Shown piece after piece: positions 10,846-20,754 of a DNA stretch of 64,000 nt. The notes beneath the pieces were generated by a model. The model had not been told where the DNA came from, ran no database searches, and saw only the letters and a list, made by a program, of their open reading frames with translations. A program made the translations under genes and the position numbers. Every line of letters starts with the position of its first letter. Within the stretch, counting starts at the first letter, position 1. This DNA is from Anniella stebbinsi. Its lineage: Eukaryota > Chordata > Lepidosauria > Squamata > Anniellidae. The stretch spans positions 21,383,001-21,447,000 of the forward strand of contig JARDYH010000002.1 in the NCBI GenBank assembly GCA_029215795.1, given 5' to 3'.

Positions 10846-11100
10846 ATGAGAGGGCCTTCTTGGTGGTAGGCCCCTGACTGTGGAATGATCTCCTCACTGA
10901 GGCCTGCCTGTCTCCAATATTGTTATCTTTTTGGTGACAGATTAAGACTGCTCTCTACCCCCAGGTAATTGACAAGATATTGGGATGTTGTTGTTAATGT
11001 CAGTTATTTTATTAGGGCCCAGTTTCTCATTGTAACTCTTTTTAGCTGTTTGAATTGTGTTTACATTTTGTATGTTAATGTTTTGGCGTAATGACTTGTA
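10846..11100 (+). mobile_element. L2-type LINE 3' end, truncated
   Basis: Begins 'gagagggccttcttggtggt', encoding the ERAFLVV.P.LWND motif seen near the end of L2-type ORF2. It continues into 'gaggcctgcctgtctccaat' and 'cagattaagactgctctcta'. Stop codons interrupt the frame. It lies directly downstream of the CR1 copy. Confidence 0.65.
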
Positions 11101-11134
11101 ATTTTTGTGAGCTTTGGCTATTGGGAGGTATTAA

Positions 11135-11410
11135 TAGGGTGACCATATGGACAGGAGGAAAGGGCTCCTGTATCTTTAACAGTTGTGTAGCAAAGGGAAT
11201 TTCAGCAGGTGTCCATTGTATGCATGCAGCACCTGGTGAAATTCCCTCTTCATCACAACAGTTAAAGCTTCAGGAGCCCTGCCCCCTTGAGCAGATATAA
11301 AAGAAGACACAGCTCCTGCAGTTTTAACTGTGACACCTGCTGAAATTCCCTTTTCTACACAACTGTTAAAGATACAGGAGCCCTGCCTACCTTTTCATAT
11401 GGTCACCTTA
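11135..11410. mobile_element. family A1 hAT-like MITE
   Basis: Ends are 'tagggtgaccatatgg' (left) and 'catatggtcacctta' (right), mutually inverted. The interior repeats 'ctgtatctttaacagttgtg', 'gaatttcagcaggtgtc' and 'gcacctggtgaaattccctc', then their inverted forms. Length about 276 bp, with no open frame for a transposase. Flanks show no clear target duplication here. Other copies with 8-bp (or 7-bp) duplications support the hAT assignment. Confidence 0.75.
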
Positions 11411-11523
11411 AATAAAATAAAATAAAATAATTAATACTCCCCCAGCTTTCAGTCACAGAGAAAGGCTTGGATCAAGATTTAGACATCCTTGGAGCAGACC
11501 TTTCGAAATCAATGGGATTTAAG

Positions 11524-11843
11524 TAGGCTGACCAGATAAAATCCAGGTCAGGGCTCATGTAAATTTAACAGTTGTAGAGAAAAGGGAATTTCAGCCAGTG
11601 TCATTTGTATGCAATTAGTTCCTGGTGAAATTCCCTCCTCATCACAATAGTTAAAGGTGCAGGCACTATACTAGAGTGACCATATACAAAAGAAGGCAGG
11701 GCCTCTGCAACTTTAACAGTTGTGATGAAGAGGGAATTTCACCAGGAACTAATTGCATACAAATGACACTGGCTGAAATTTCCTTTTCTCTACAATTGTT
11801 AAAGTTACATGAGCCCTGACCTGGATTTTATCTGGTCACCCTA
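11524..11843. mobile_element. family A2 hAT-like palindromic MITE
   Basis: 320-bp palindrome with ends 'taggctgaccagataaaatc' and 'gattttatctggtcacccta'. It is flanked by 'atttaag' on both sides (11517-11523 and 11844-11850), a target-site duplication of at least 7 bp. The interior (11672 onward) contains a second copy of the end sequence ('tagagtgaccatatacaaaa'), so the element looks like an inverted dimer. Non-autonomous. Confidence 0.8.
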
Positions 11844-11939
11844 ATTTAAGTAAGTCACGACTAACTTAAATCTTATTGATTTCAATATTCTACTTGTAAG
11901 CATGACTAAATCTGGATCCAAGCCCAAATATTTAGCAGC

Positions 11940-12035
11940 CTTCGCCAACCTGGTGCTCTCCAGATGTTTCAGACTTCAACTCCCATCAGGTTGCCCAGTG
12001 GTCAGGAATGCTAGAAGTTGTAGTCCAAAACACCC
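11940..12035. repeat. family J palindromic repeat
   Basis: Contains 'ccaacctggtgctctccaga' and 'gaagttgtagtccaaaacac'. Same family as 404-525. Confidence 0.6.
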
Positions 12036-12235
12036 TATCACAAATATACGTATGGTGGGTTTCCCCCCGATACAATTAATTGTATTCATATGAGAACCAA
12101 TAGGCCAGTTAAATAGTCTTCAAGCTTTCTTTGTTTGGATGATTTGGAGGTGGGGCTGAGGGTTCTTCTAGCAACAAAAATTGTGCATCATCAATAGTTC
12201 TCTTCCTTGCTTGCTTTGAGAATCACAGCCCTAAT

Positions 12236-12281
12236 GTTTGTTGTTGATGATGACAATGATGATGATGATGATGATGGTGGT

Positions 12282-12317
<36 letters not shown>
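12236..12317 (+). repeat. compound microsatellite (GAT)n-(GGT)n-(GT)n
   Basis: 'gatgatgatgatgatgatgg' followed by about 17 GT units. Simple-sequence only. Confidence 0.9.
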
Positions 12318-12319
<2 letters not shown>

Positions 12320-12355
12320 CATGTATTTTGCAGGGAAACAAAAGTTTCATTCAGC

Positions 12356-12520
12356 ATGAGACATGGTGGCAGTCAGAAGACCCGGGTTCTAGTCCCCTCC
12401 TATCCATGAAGCTCACTGGGTGACCTTGGGCCAATCACTGACTCTCTGCTGAACCTCCCTCACAGGGTTGTTGTGAAGATAAATGGAGACAAGGAGGAAA
12501 AAAGGCAGGATATATTGTGG
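12356..12520 (+). mobile_element. tRNA-derived SINE
   Basis: Has box-B-like 'cccgggttctagtcccctcc', then 'gctcactgggtgaccttggg', 'ccaatcactgactctctgct', 'cctccctcacagggttgttg', 'gaagataaatggagac'. This is the typical body of a widespread squamate tRNA-SINE. The head is worn but recognisable. Confidence 0.75.
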
Positions 12521-12721
12521 GAAATTGAAATGGTGGCTAGACTCAGCCAGCCAAGAATTGCTCAGAGAGAGTGCAGCTGCCTCTAGCTGCCTCCAGGTTA
12601 ACCTGCTAGGGTCCACTGATGGGGGAGGGGCCCACTCAGCCAACCATGAATTCTCCGAATTCACCTCAAAGCTCATTCTGACTCACATCCATATCAGATT
12701 GCAAGTTATGTTTTTAATTTT

Positions 12722-12960
12722 TTGCACAAAGATTGGTCTGTATTTTCATTCCCCCTTTTTGTAAATGTATGCATCCACAATGCACATTTTTTTCATGTAT
12801 GCTTTTACCTCTCATTGAGTAAAGTGTGTCTGTGCACATTTTCCCAACAGTACACACTTTTCATGTGCATTTTTCCAATGTACACATTTTTTGGACACCT
12901 TTTGGTTCTGCAAAACAAACTGAAAGAAATTTTGCATACCTGAACTTTGAGCCTCAGAGA
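12722..12960. repeat. family M AT-rich repeat (weak)
   Basis: It shares the motifs 'tgtatgca', 'gtgcaca', 'tgtacaca(t)ttttt' and 'tgaactttgag' with 54770-54900. The resemblance is modest, and a dispersed repeat is inferred from it. No gene is seen. Confidence 0.3.
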
Positions 12961-13064
12961 CATTAGCAGTGAGAGAAGAAAAAGAAAATGGATTTCTCTG
13001 AAAGACAGAAAGGTATATGGTTGACATCTTTTACCCCATTGGACACTGCCCTTTAATTAAATCC

Positions 13065-13190
13065 TAGATGGGAAAGGCTATCACTCAGTCAAAAGGTCCC
13101 AGGTTCGATGCCCACCATTTCCAGGTAGGACTGGGAAAGATTCCTGCCAAAAACCCTGCACAGCTGTTGTTACCAATCAGTGTAGACTAG
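13065..13190 (+). mobile_element. tRNA-derived SINE fragment (tRNA-Ala type)
   Basis: 'atcactcagtcaaaaggtcc' then 'caggttcgatgcccacca' (a good box B), followed by 'ccaggtaggactgggaaaga' and 'cctgccaaaaaccctgcaca'. Same SINE family as 43822-43995. The anticodon-stem region is deleted. Confidence 0.7.
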
Positions 13191-13330
13191 CCTTCTCCAA
13201 ATTGGTGTTCTCCAATTAATTTGGAGTCCAAGTCTGAGCATTCCAGACCATTGACCATGCTTGCTGCGGCTGGTAGGAGTTTAAAATCCCAACCATCTGG
13301 CGGGCTTGTGGTTGGAAACAGCTGCTCTAG
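13187..13330. repeat. family J palindromic repeat (diverged)
   Basis: Starts 'ccttctccaaattggtgttc' and contains 'ggtaggagtttaaaatccca' and 'catctggcgggcttgtggtt'. Recognised by order of motifs only. Confidence 0.5.
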
Positions 13331-13344
13331 ATCATCCAGATAGG

Positions 13345-13640
13345 GGGAAAATTGGCAATAAGTGTACTGAAGGGCAGTAAAGGTTGTTCCGTTGGGCGTT
13401 GTATTCTGGTTTTGTGTCTCTTCAATTTTAAATGCAGATTTATTGTGAATTTCCCGCCATTCAGCTTCGTTGGATGACTCCATGTTCTAGAACATATTAG
13501 AGGGGCTCTCTCCCTATCCACTTTCTCCACGCCTCGTATAATTTTATACACCTTTATCATGCCCCCCTTTTATTTACTTCCACACCTCCCCCCAAATTAA
13601 AAGTCCCTAAACATTGTAACCTTTCCTCAAATGGCTCGGC
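13345..13640 (-). mobile_element. CR1-like LINE fragment, minus strand
   Basis: The minus-strand translation contains MIKVYKIIRGVEKVDRERA, matching the conserved '(M)I.VYKI..G.(D/E)K(V)D' segment near the C-terminus of CR1 reverse transcriptases. Plus-strand text 'cgtataattttatacacctt' and 'aacctttcctcaaatgg' is the usual inverted CR1 wording. The frame is broken. Confidence 0.6.
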
Positions 13641-14287
13641 TGAGTGAATACACCGGAGACTTTGTTTGGGATGAAAGCTTCTCAGGCTTTTGCCTCAGCA
13701 GCAACCTACCTGGCCTTGTGTTCAAGCTCTTGTCCTGTACTTCCCTGAGACTGTCTCTGTCCAGCCTACAATACACCAAGCCTTGTATTTTCTTCCTTGT
13801 ATAACAAGATTAATAGCCCCCCCTGACCCCCATTCCCTCCCTGCTCCTCCCACATTCCAGGAGGGATGAGGGGAATCGTGCGCCAGCAAGAGAGTTTCAG
13901 AAAGAGCAGGTGAACCAAGGAGGGTGTAGCATGGCAATGAGGGTGGCCGGAAGAAAGCCGGAGGCATGGGAGAGATACCGTGGGAGAGAACAGCTGAGGA
14001 AAAGTGGGGTATGACAGATGGGGCCCATGCTAGGGAGAAGTTGCCTGGGGTAAGAAGACAGCAGTGGATGAGATGAAGTAAGCTGAGGACGTGTGAGTAG
14101 GAGTGGGAGGGCTGCTGCATTTTCCCTGGCAAACAGAACAACCGCAGCAATAATAACATCTCCATAGATTTTCTTGCGTTCGGTATTTTTATTTAGAAGT
14201 CAGGAATAGGAAAATTCAAGCTTTAGACTTTAAATACAGAGATGACGTCCCATTCCAACGGTTGTACCAGCTGAAGTGTTCATGCTG
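13641..14287. other. no recognisable feature
   Basis: A 147-codon minus-strand open frame (13722-14165) has no recognisable domain. It is leucine, serine and proline rich, as expected of a chance frame in this composition. Confidence 0.4.
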
Positions 14288-14491
14288 TAGGGTGACCATA
14301 TGAAAAGGAGGACAGGGCTCCTGCATCTTTAAGAGTTGTATTGAAAGGGGAATTTCAGCAGGTGTCATTTGTATGCATATAGCACCTGGTGAAATTATAG
14401 AATGAGCTCCCCGATGAGGCCCACCTGGCACCAGCACTGTTATCTTTTCTGCACCAGGTCAAAACTTTTCTTTTTTCCCAGGCATTTCAAC

Positions 14492-15567
14492 TAGGGGTGT
14501 GCACGGACCCCCCGGATCGGATCGGGACCCGGATCGGGACCTCCAATTTTGTCACGGATCGGTTCGGACAAAATCGGAGGCCCCCCGGACCGGATCGAGT
14601 ACGATCCCGATCCAAAAATCGGAAATTTTTGGATTGGCCGCCATTTTTTCCCCCATAGACTTGCATTGCAATGCAAGTCTATGAGGAAAAAATGGCGGCG
14701 GGTGGGTGAGGGGGGCCTAACTCCCTCCCCCCCGGGGCCGTCCGCTGTGGACGGCCCCGGCAGGTAAGCCCCCTCCCCCGCGCTCCCTCCCCCCCCGGGG
14801 CCGTCCGCTTCCATCCGCAGGCACCCGCGGGCAGAAGCGGACAGCTCCGGGGGGGGGGTAAGCCCCCTTCCCCGCCACTGCTTACCTTCCCGGCCCGTCG
14901 CTCCCGTCCGGCACCGGCGGCTACTACCAGTGGGCTCTGCGGCCTGCTCTAGAGTAGCGCGCCGGGTGATGACATCACCCGGCGCGCCACCCTGGAGTAG
15001 GCCGCGGAGCCCGCTGGTAGTAGCCGCCGGCGCCGGACGGGAGCGGACGGGCCGGGAAGGTAAGGGCCCCCCTCCTCCCCTCCGTGCGCCCCCTCCTCCC
15101 CTCCACGCGCCCCCTGCTTACCTTCCCGGCCCGTCCGCTCCCGTCCAGCGCCGGCGGCTACTACCAGCGGGCTCCGCGGCCTGCTCTAGAGTAGCGCGCC
15201 GGGTGATGACATCACCCGGCGCGCCACCCTGGAGCAGGCCGCGGAGCCCGCTGGTAGTAGCCGCCGGCGCCGGACGGGAGCGGACGGGCCGGAAAGGTAA
15301 GGGGCCCCCTCCTCCCGCCCCCTCCTCCCCCCCCGCTGTCCACTTTCATCGGCGGGCGCCCGCTGGCGCCCGCCAATGGAAGTGGCGGTGGGCGCCAGTG
15401 GGCGCCCGCCGATCCGCCGATCCGCCGAACCGGTTCGGAGCCTTTTCGGACCGGTTCGGATTGGATCGGCCGATCCAGCTGTCGGATCGGAAATCGGATA
15501 ATTTCTCCGATTTCCCACTGGACCGGACTCGGATCGTGGATCGGGTCCGATCCAGTGCACATCCCTA
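14492..15567. mobile_element. family B hAT-like element, copy B1 (1076 bp)
   Basis: Ends are 'taggggtgtgcacggacc' and 'gtgcacatcccta', inverted. It is flanked by a perfect 8-bp duplication 'atttcaac' (14484-14491 and 15568-15575). Subterminal regions are packed with CGGATCGG-type motifs. A smaller palindrome sits at 14650-14690 ('agacttgcattgcaatgcaa'), and the GC-rich core holds two large hairpins. Long open frames through the core (for example 212 codons at 14930-15568) arise from repetition and GC bias. No transposase motif. Non-autonomous. Confidence 0.85.
14881..15300. repeat. two tandem ~184-bp hairpins in B1
   Basis: Each unit (14881-15064 and 15117-15300) starts 'cttaccttcccggcccgt' and ends with its reverse complement 'gggccgg(g/a)aaggtaag'. 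The centre is 'gggtgatgacatcaccc' at 14964-14980 and 15201-15217. The two units are nearly identical to each other. Spacers between and after them are C-rich. Confidence 0.85.
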
Positions 15568-15941
15568 ATTTCAACAGCTTAAGTTGAGGTTTTAACTGAC
15601 TTTGTGGCCAGGCTTAAAAGTTTAAAATGTTTAAAATGTCAGCTGTTTTATGTTTTATGGTTTAAAATTTTGTATATTGACTTTTTAATGTTCAATCTGT
15701 TAATTTTTGTAAACCGCTCAGAGAACTTCGGCTATGGAACGGTATATAAATGTAAATAATAATAATAATAATAATAATTCCCCTCTTCATCACCACAGTT
15801 AAAGCTGCAGGAGACTGTTGTGATGAAGAGGGAATTTCACCAGGTGCTGCATGCATACAAATGACTCCTGCTGAAATTCCCTTTTCTGTGTAACTGTTAA
15901 AGATACAGGAGCCCTGTCCTCCTTTTCATATGGTCACCCTA

Positions 15942-16257
15942 GTCATCTGAACCAGCCCTTTATGTACAAGATGTTTGCAGTGGTTCAGAAATTTACTTTG
16001 TTTCTTTACAAAGTAAATTGGATGGATGACCATTCGTAAATGAATCTATTGTCTGCCGGTTTATCCTCACTCCTTTGCACGTTTGTTCAAGATGCACTTT
16101 TGTTTATCCTTATGCCTTTTCACCTTTGTGCACCTTTCTCCAATCAGTTTTGATATCAAGCTCTTTCCAATGCAGCCTGCCATTCCAGGCCCACGGCTAA
16201 ACCTGCTAGATCACTTCTACAAAGAATTGAGACATGCAAGTAAAAGACCAGAATTAC
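15942..16257. other. no recognisable feature
   Basis: Short single-copy-looking stretch between the nested insertion and element B2. Confidence 0.4.
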
Positions 16258-17714
16258 TAGGGGTGTGCACGGACCCCCCGGATCGGATCGGGACCCGGAT
16301 TGGGACCTCCCATTTTGTCCCGGATTGGATTGGACAAAATCGGAGGCCCCCCAGACCAGATCGGGTCTGATCCCAATCCAAAAATCGGAACCTCCGATTT
16401 TTGGATCGGCCGCCATTATCTTTTCCGCATAGACTTGCATTGGGGGAAAGAAAGCTTTCCCCCAATGCAAGTCTATGAGGAAAAAATGGCAGTGGATGGG
16501 TGAGGAGGGGCCTAACTCCCTCCCCCAGGGCCATCCGCTGTGGACGGCCCTGGCAGGTAAGCCCCCTCCCCCGCGCTCCTTACCCCCCTGGGGCCGTCCA
16601 CTTCCATCCGCTGGCGCCCACGGGTGCCAGTGGATGGAAGTGGATGACCCCGGGGGGGGGGTAAGCACCCTCCCCCTGCTTGCCTTCCGTGGCCATCCGC
16701 TCCCTTCCGCCACTGGCCGCTACTGCAAGCAGGCTCCGCGGCCTGCTCCTGAGTAGCGCGCCAGGTGATCATCACCTGATCATCATCAGGTGATGATCAC
16801 TTGGCACGCTACCTACGGGCAGGCCACGAAGCCCGCTCACAGTAGCGGCCAGCGGCGGACGGGAGCGGATGTCCCCCGAAGATAAGCAGCGCGTGCGCGA
16901 GGGGGCCTCCCCCCTCTCCCCTCCCCCCTGCTTACCTTCGGGGGACGCTGCTCCCATCCACCGCTGGCCGCTACTGCGAGCGGGCTTCGCGGCCTGCTCC
17001 TGAGTAGCGCGCCAGGTGATGTCATCACCTGCCGTGCTACCTAGGGGCAGGCCGCAAAGCCCACTCGCAGTAGCGGCCAGTGGCGGACGGGAGCGGACAG
17101 CCACGGAAGGTTAGCGGTGCACGCGCGGGGCCCCCTTCCCCCTGCTTATCTTTCGTGGCCATCCGCTCCTGTCCGCTGCTGGCCACTAATTTGAGCAGGC
17201 TTCGCGGCCTGCTCCTGAGTAGCGCGCCAGGTGATGTCATCACCTGGCGCACTACCTAGGAGCAGGCCGCGAAGCCTGATTGCAGTAGCGGACAGCGGCG
17301 GATGGGAGCGGGCAGCCATGGAAGGTTTGCACGTCCTGCGCCCCCCTCCCCCTGCTTACCTTTCCTGGCCGTCTGCTCCCGTCCGCCGCCCCCTGCCCCC
17401 GTTGTCCGCTTCCATCAGTGGGCGCCCACTGGCGCCCGCCAATGGAAGCGGACAGCCCCGCTAGGGAAGCCCCCCCCCCCGCTGTCTGCTTCCATCGACG
17501 GGCGCCTGCCGGCGCCTGCCGATGGAAGCGGCGGCAGGCACCAGCGGGCGCCCGCTGATCCGCAGATCCATCCGATCTGGATCAGAACCTTTCTGGATTG
17601 GATCGGCCGATCCAGCGGTGAAATCGGAAATCGGATAAATCGGATAATTTTATCCGATTTCCCCCTGGATCGGATTCGGATCGTGGATCGGATCCGATCC
17701 AGTGCACATCCCTA
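16258..17714. mobile_element. family B hAT-like element, copy B2 (1457 bp)
   Basis: Ends 'taggggtgtgcacggacc' and 'gtgcacatcccta', flanked by a perfect 8-bp duplication 'agaattac' (16250-16257 and 17715-17722). The left subterminal region closely matches B1. A short palindrome at about 16431-16478 ('agacttgcattgggggaaag' and its inverse) replaces the B1 one. The core holds three hairpins, one more than B1, accounting for most of the extra length. No transposase. A recent insertion is suggested by the intact duplication. Confidence 0.85.
16676..17330. repeat. three tandem hairpins in B2
   Basis: Units lie at about 16676-16885, 16929-17115 and 17146-17330. Units 2 and 3 share the centre 'aggtgatgtcatcacct' (17014-17030, 17229-17245). 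Unit 1 has an expanded centre in which gatcatcacct-like pieces are repeated (16767-16802). The arms carry 'tagcgcgccaggtgat' and 'gcggcctgctcctgag' in each unit. Confidence 0.8.
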
Positions 17715-17887
17715 AGAATTACACCTTCATCCTGTATCCCACTTCTCACCATGAATGAAGATCTCATTTCCTTTGAGATACAGCACATTTGAAATGGTTG
17801 TCGTTAGCATTCACAACATATCTCTTTCTTTAGACGCAGCCCCATTTTCTGCCACTGCAAAGGGCTTGCTGGTGGTGGGGGTGGGTG
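17715..17887. other. no recognisable feature
   Basis: Flanking DNA of B2, beginning with its right target duplication. Nothing else is recognised. Confidence 0.4.
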
Positions 17888-17889
17888 GG

Positions 17890-17922
<33 letters not shown>

Positions 17923-18840
17923 TATTTATTTATTTATTTATTTATTTCTTGCCCACCTCTCCCTCAGGATCGAGGCGGGGAACAACATTGATACAAATGA
18001 CATAAAATACATAAAACTGATTAAAACATATAAAATTAATACATTATTGAAATACAGATAAAACTCTTGGAATTCGACTGGGTAGGCCTGCCAGAAGAGA
18101 TTGGTTTTTATGGCTTTCTTAAAGTCAAAAATACTATTAAGTTGACGAACCTCCTCCGGTAGGCCATTCCACAGTCTGGGAGCGGCAGAAGAGAAAGTCC
18201 TCTGGGTAACAGTTGTCAGCCTGGTTTTGGCTGACTGTAGCAAATTCTTCCAGAGGATTTAAGCATGCGGGGTGGATTGTATGGGAGAAGGTGATCCTGC
18301 AGGTAACCTGGAACCAAACCATGTAGGGCTTTAAAGGTAATAACCAACACTTTGTACTTCGCCCGGAAACTAATTGGCAGCCAGTGGAGTGATCTTAATG
18401 CTGATGTAATATGGTCACCCCTAGGGGTACCGGTGACCAACCTGGCTGCCATATTTTGCACTAGTTGAAGTTTCCAGACTAGGCACAGAGGTAGCCCTAT
18501 GTACAGCGCATTGCAGAAGTCGAGCCTCAAAGTTACCAGCGCGTGCACTACCGTCTTTAGGTCTTCCAACTCTAGTAAGGGGCACAGCTGGCGTATCAGC
18601 CAAAGCTGATAGTGGGCACTCCTGGCTGTCCCATCTATCTGGGCTGTCATTTGGAGCAACGGATCCAGGAGCACCCCCAAGCTGTGAACACAGCCTTTCA
18701 GGGGGAGTGTAACCCCATCCAGAACTGGTTGACATACCTCCAAACCCAAGTTGGGACTTTTGACAGTAAGCACCTCCGTCTTGTCTGGATTCAGCTTCAG
18801 TTTGTTTTCCTCATCCAGCCCATTACTGCCTACAAGCATT
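17888..18840 (-). mobile_element. L2-type LINE 3' third of ORF2, minus strand
   Basis: Minus-strand reading gives KLKLNPDKTEVL (end of the RT domain), then KLQLVQNMAARLVTG, LHWLPISFRAKYKVL, FKALHGLVPGYLQDHL and, after a frameshift near 18240, APRLWNGLPEEVRQL.S...FKKAIKTNLFWQA. This is the diagnostic order of the L2/CR1 RT C-terminus. The 3' tail lies at 17888-17960 with (TTTA)n and (ATA)n. The upstream RT and endonuclease are missing (5' truncation), so it is inactive. Confidence 0.9.
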
Positions 18841-19522
18841 CAGTCAGAGGAGACATGTTGTTGTTACTTACTGTCAGGACAAAACTAGATATTAAAAGAC
18901 CCACAGAACTGCTTCCAATGAAATTCTCCTTGCCAGAATCAGCAATTCATGAAACTCCATAAAAATTATTTGTGGAATCATCTTTACGTTAACCTTGCTG
19001 TGGGTAACTGTATCTGCAGAAAGGCACAAGCCGAGTGTAGACATTACACTTAACGCATGGTTAGTGATAACCATGATTTGTTGCCTTAACTTTTGGTAAG
19101 ATCCCAATGTTATAGCAAAGGTTTGGTTTAGCCAATAGCACTCGCTTGCATGATGGGATTTCCAGGGATGCTCATTTCCAGAATGGGACAGGTCAGTGGA
19201 ACTCCCTTCCAAGAGCTCTGCTGGCCTGCCTAGTTTGGTTGTTTCTCCCGGTCAATTCCAGTTGTTTCTGGAACCACGAGTTCCTGTTGCGCTCTTGCTC
19301 AGTTCCACTAGCACACAGGCAGTGTCTGCATAGGACCACAACTGTTTAGATAATTTCCAATTTAAGTAGATTTTAGTGCAGTCCTTTGCATTTTTTTAAT
19401 GACTGGGGAATGCTAGGAATTGTAGGACTTTTTCCTGTCTAAACACGCATAGGATTGCACCCTTAATCATGTTGATATTTGTGCAGGTGGAAAATAATTT
19501 TAAAGTCATCTAAATTCTTGTT
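18841..19522. other. mostly no feature; family K-like piece at about 19380-19465
   Basis: The piece at 19380-19465 reads 'tgcagtcctttgcatttttt', 'ggaattgtaggactttttcc' and 'cgcataggattgcaccct', a worn copy of the foldback at 56685-56812. The rest is not recognised. Confidence 0.45.
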
Positions 19523-19950
19523 GTGCAGAATTTAGAAGGGCCAAGAAGGGCCATGCTAGCTCAGACCAAGGATCTATCAAGTCCAGCACTTTGTTCACAC
19601 AGTGGTCAACCAACTGTCAACCAGGAACCACAAGCAGGTATGGTGCAACAGCACCCTCCCACCCATGTTCCCCAACAACTGATGTATACAGGCTTACTGC
19701 CTCTGATACCAGAGGTTGCACTTAGCTATCAGGACTAGTAGCCATGGATAACCTTCTCCATGCATTGGTCCAAGCCATCCAAATTGGTGGCCATCAGCAC
19801 ACCTTGTGGTAGTGAATTCCATAGTTTAACTATGCATTGGGTGAAGAAGTACTTCCTTTGATCTGTCCTGAATCTCCCACCAATCAGCTTCATGGGATGA
19901 CCCCAGGTTCTAGTATTATGGCAGAGGGAGAAAAATGTCACAACAAAAGA
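19523..19950 (-). mobile_element. CR1 LINE 3' end, minus strand
   Basis: The minus strand encodes GHPMKLIGGRFRTDQRKYFFTQCIVKLWNSLPQGVL, the well-known CR1 ORF2 C-terminus, at 19735-19941. The 3' UTR follows to about 19525, with plus-strand text 'gctcagaccaaggatctatc' and 'ttcacacagtggtcaaccaa'. It is 5'-truncated, so not functional. Confidence 0.9.
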
Positions 19951-20564
19951 ATCAACAACCAGCTCTTGTAGTGGGTAAGCACTCCCTCAGTCCTTTTCAA
20001 AGCTGCACAACAGAGATTGATTCTTAGCAAACAATGCATTTTTCCAGAGGAAGGCTTGCTCATCTTTCAACACGTTGAAGCCACAGCTTGAGTCAATTTT
20101 GTCTGGAAAAGGTTCAAAACTTTGCTTTCATGATTTTCACCAGAAATGTGCTGCTTTTGGCTGAGTTTCCAATTCAGTTATTTTAAAAAAATTCTCACTG
20201 AACACAGCTACAGTGGGTGGGTGGGGGACAAGACACTGCTTGGCAGTTGAAACGTTTGACCCAGTTCTAAACATTTTACAAGCTAAAGCTTTGTTTGCTC
20301 TACTTTATAAGAATAGCCAGGATACCGCAGTCAATTTCTCTGACCTCACTGAGATGCCTAATAGTGCTACGCAGAAATACCTGTAACTTTCCACTTTACA
20401 AAGGGAGGCAGAAATCCAGCTGGGGCAAATTGCATCTGCAAGTAGTATCAAGCTTGAGATGCGAAAACAAGTTCTTCGAATGTATCAAGTGACAGCAATA
20501 TTTCGGGGAACAAAAACCTGCCTGTATTATTACATTATTCGGTACTAACGCCAGACCAAGGTGT
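19951..20564. other. no recognisable feature
   Basis: No exon, RNA or repeat is recognised. Confidence 0.4.
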
Positions 20565-20740
20565 TAATGGTGCAATCTTATGCACAGTTTGTTTGCTTTT
20601 TCTGTAATCCACCCAGAGAATGTCTGTCTTTGGGCGGAGAAAAAATATAATGAATAAATAAAATACTTGGAAATAAGTCACACAGTACTCAATGGGGATT
20701 ACTCCCATGTAAATACACATACTGTTGCAGCCTAAGCCTG
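20565..20740. repeat. family K element split by an L2-type tail
   Basis: 'ggtgcaatcttatgcac' (20570) and 'ggaaataagtcacacagtac'...'ctcaatggggattactccca' belong to family K. Between them lies 'ctgtaatccacccagagaat'...'gaataaataaa', the short tail of an L2-type LINE. A small nested insertion is inferred. Confidence 0.45.
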
Positions 20741-20754
20741 TGTCTTGTTTGTAT

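Larger units (their letters stand above)
14397..15775 (+). mobile_element. L2-type LINE 3' end inserted in family A, itself split
   Basis: The outer pieces 14397-14491 and 15568-15775 form one LINE tail. The first encodes a decayed NELPDEAHLAPALLSFL.QVKTFLFSQAF segment (end of ORF2). The second is the 3' UTR with 'aaccgctcagagaacttcgg', 'ctatggaacggtatataaat' and an (AAT)n tail at 15756-15775. The 4-base 'aatt' is present on both sides (14393-14396, 15776-15779), a short duplication or microhomology. It matches the copy at 46574-46890. Confidence 0.8.
14288..15941. mobile_element. family A1 hAT-like MITE, split by a LINE
   Basis: The left part is 14288-14396, from 'tagggtgaccatatgaaaag' to 'ctggtgaaatt'. 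The right part is 15776-15941, from 'aattcccctcttcatcacc' to 'ttcatatggtcaccct' plus a. Joining the two parts across the insertion restores the normal family-A reading seen in unbroken copies. Flanks 'tcatgctg' (14280-14287) and 'gtcatctg' (from 15942) are a probable 8-bp target duplication with one indel. This is the oldest of three nested insertions. Confidence 0.8.

Noticed and set aside
13722..14165. 147-codon minus-strand frame as a gene
   Set aside because: No recognisable domain, low-complexity Leu/Ser/Pro composition, no supporting splice or promoter context.
14930..15568. Long open frames (up to 212 codons) on both strands in the GC-rich region
   Set aside because: They run through tandem hairpins of element B1 and repeat the same peptide twice. 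Equally long frames exist on the other strand. GC-rich repetition explains them and no domain is visible.
14881..17330. CRISPR-like array from regularly spaced repeats
   Set aside because: Units are about 190-bp inverted hairpins inside eukaryotic transposons, not short direct repeats with unique spacers.
18216..18839. 207-codon frame as a host gene
   Set aside because: The protein is a LINE reverse-transcriptase C-terminus (KLQLVQNMAARLVTG, LHWLPISFRAKYKVL) continuing after a frameshift into another frame, so it is a dead L2-type retrotransposon.
19735..19941. 68-codon frame as a small gene
   Set aside because: It is the CR1 ORF2 C-terminus (FRTDQRKYFFTQCIVKLWNSLPQ).
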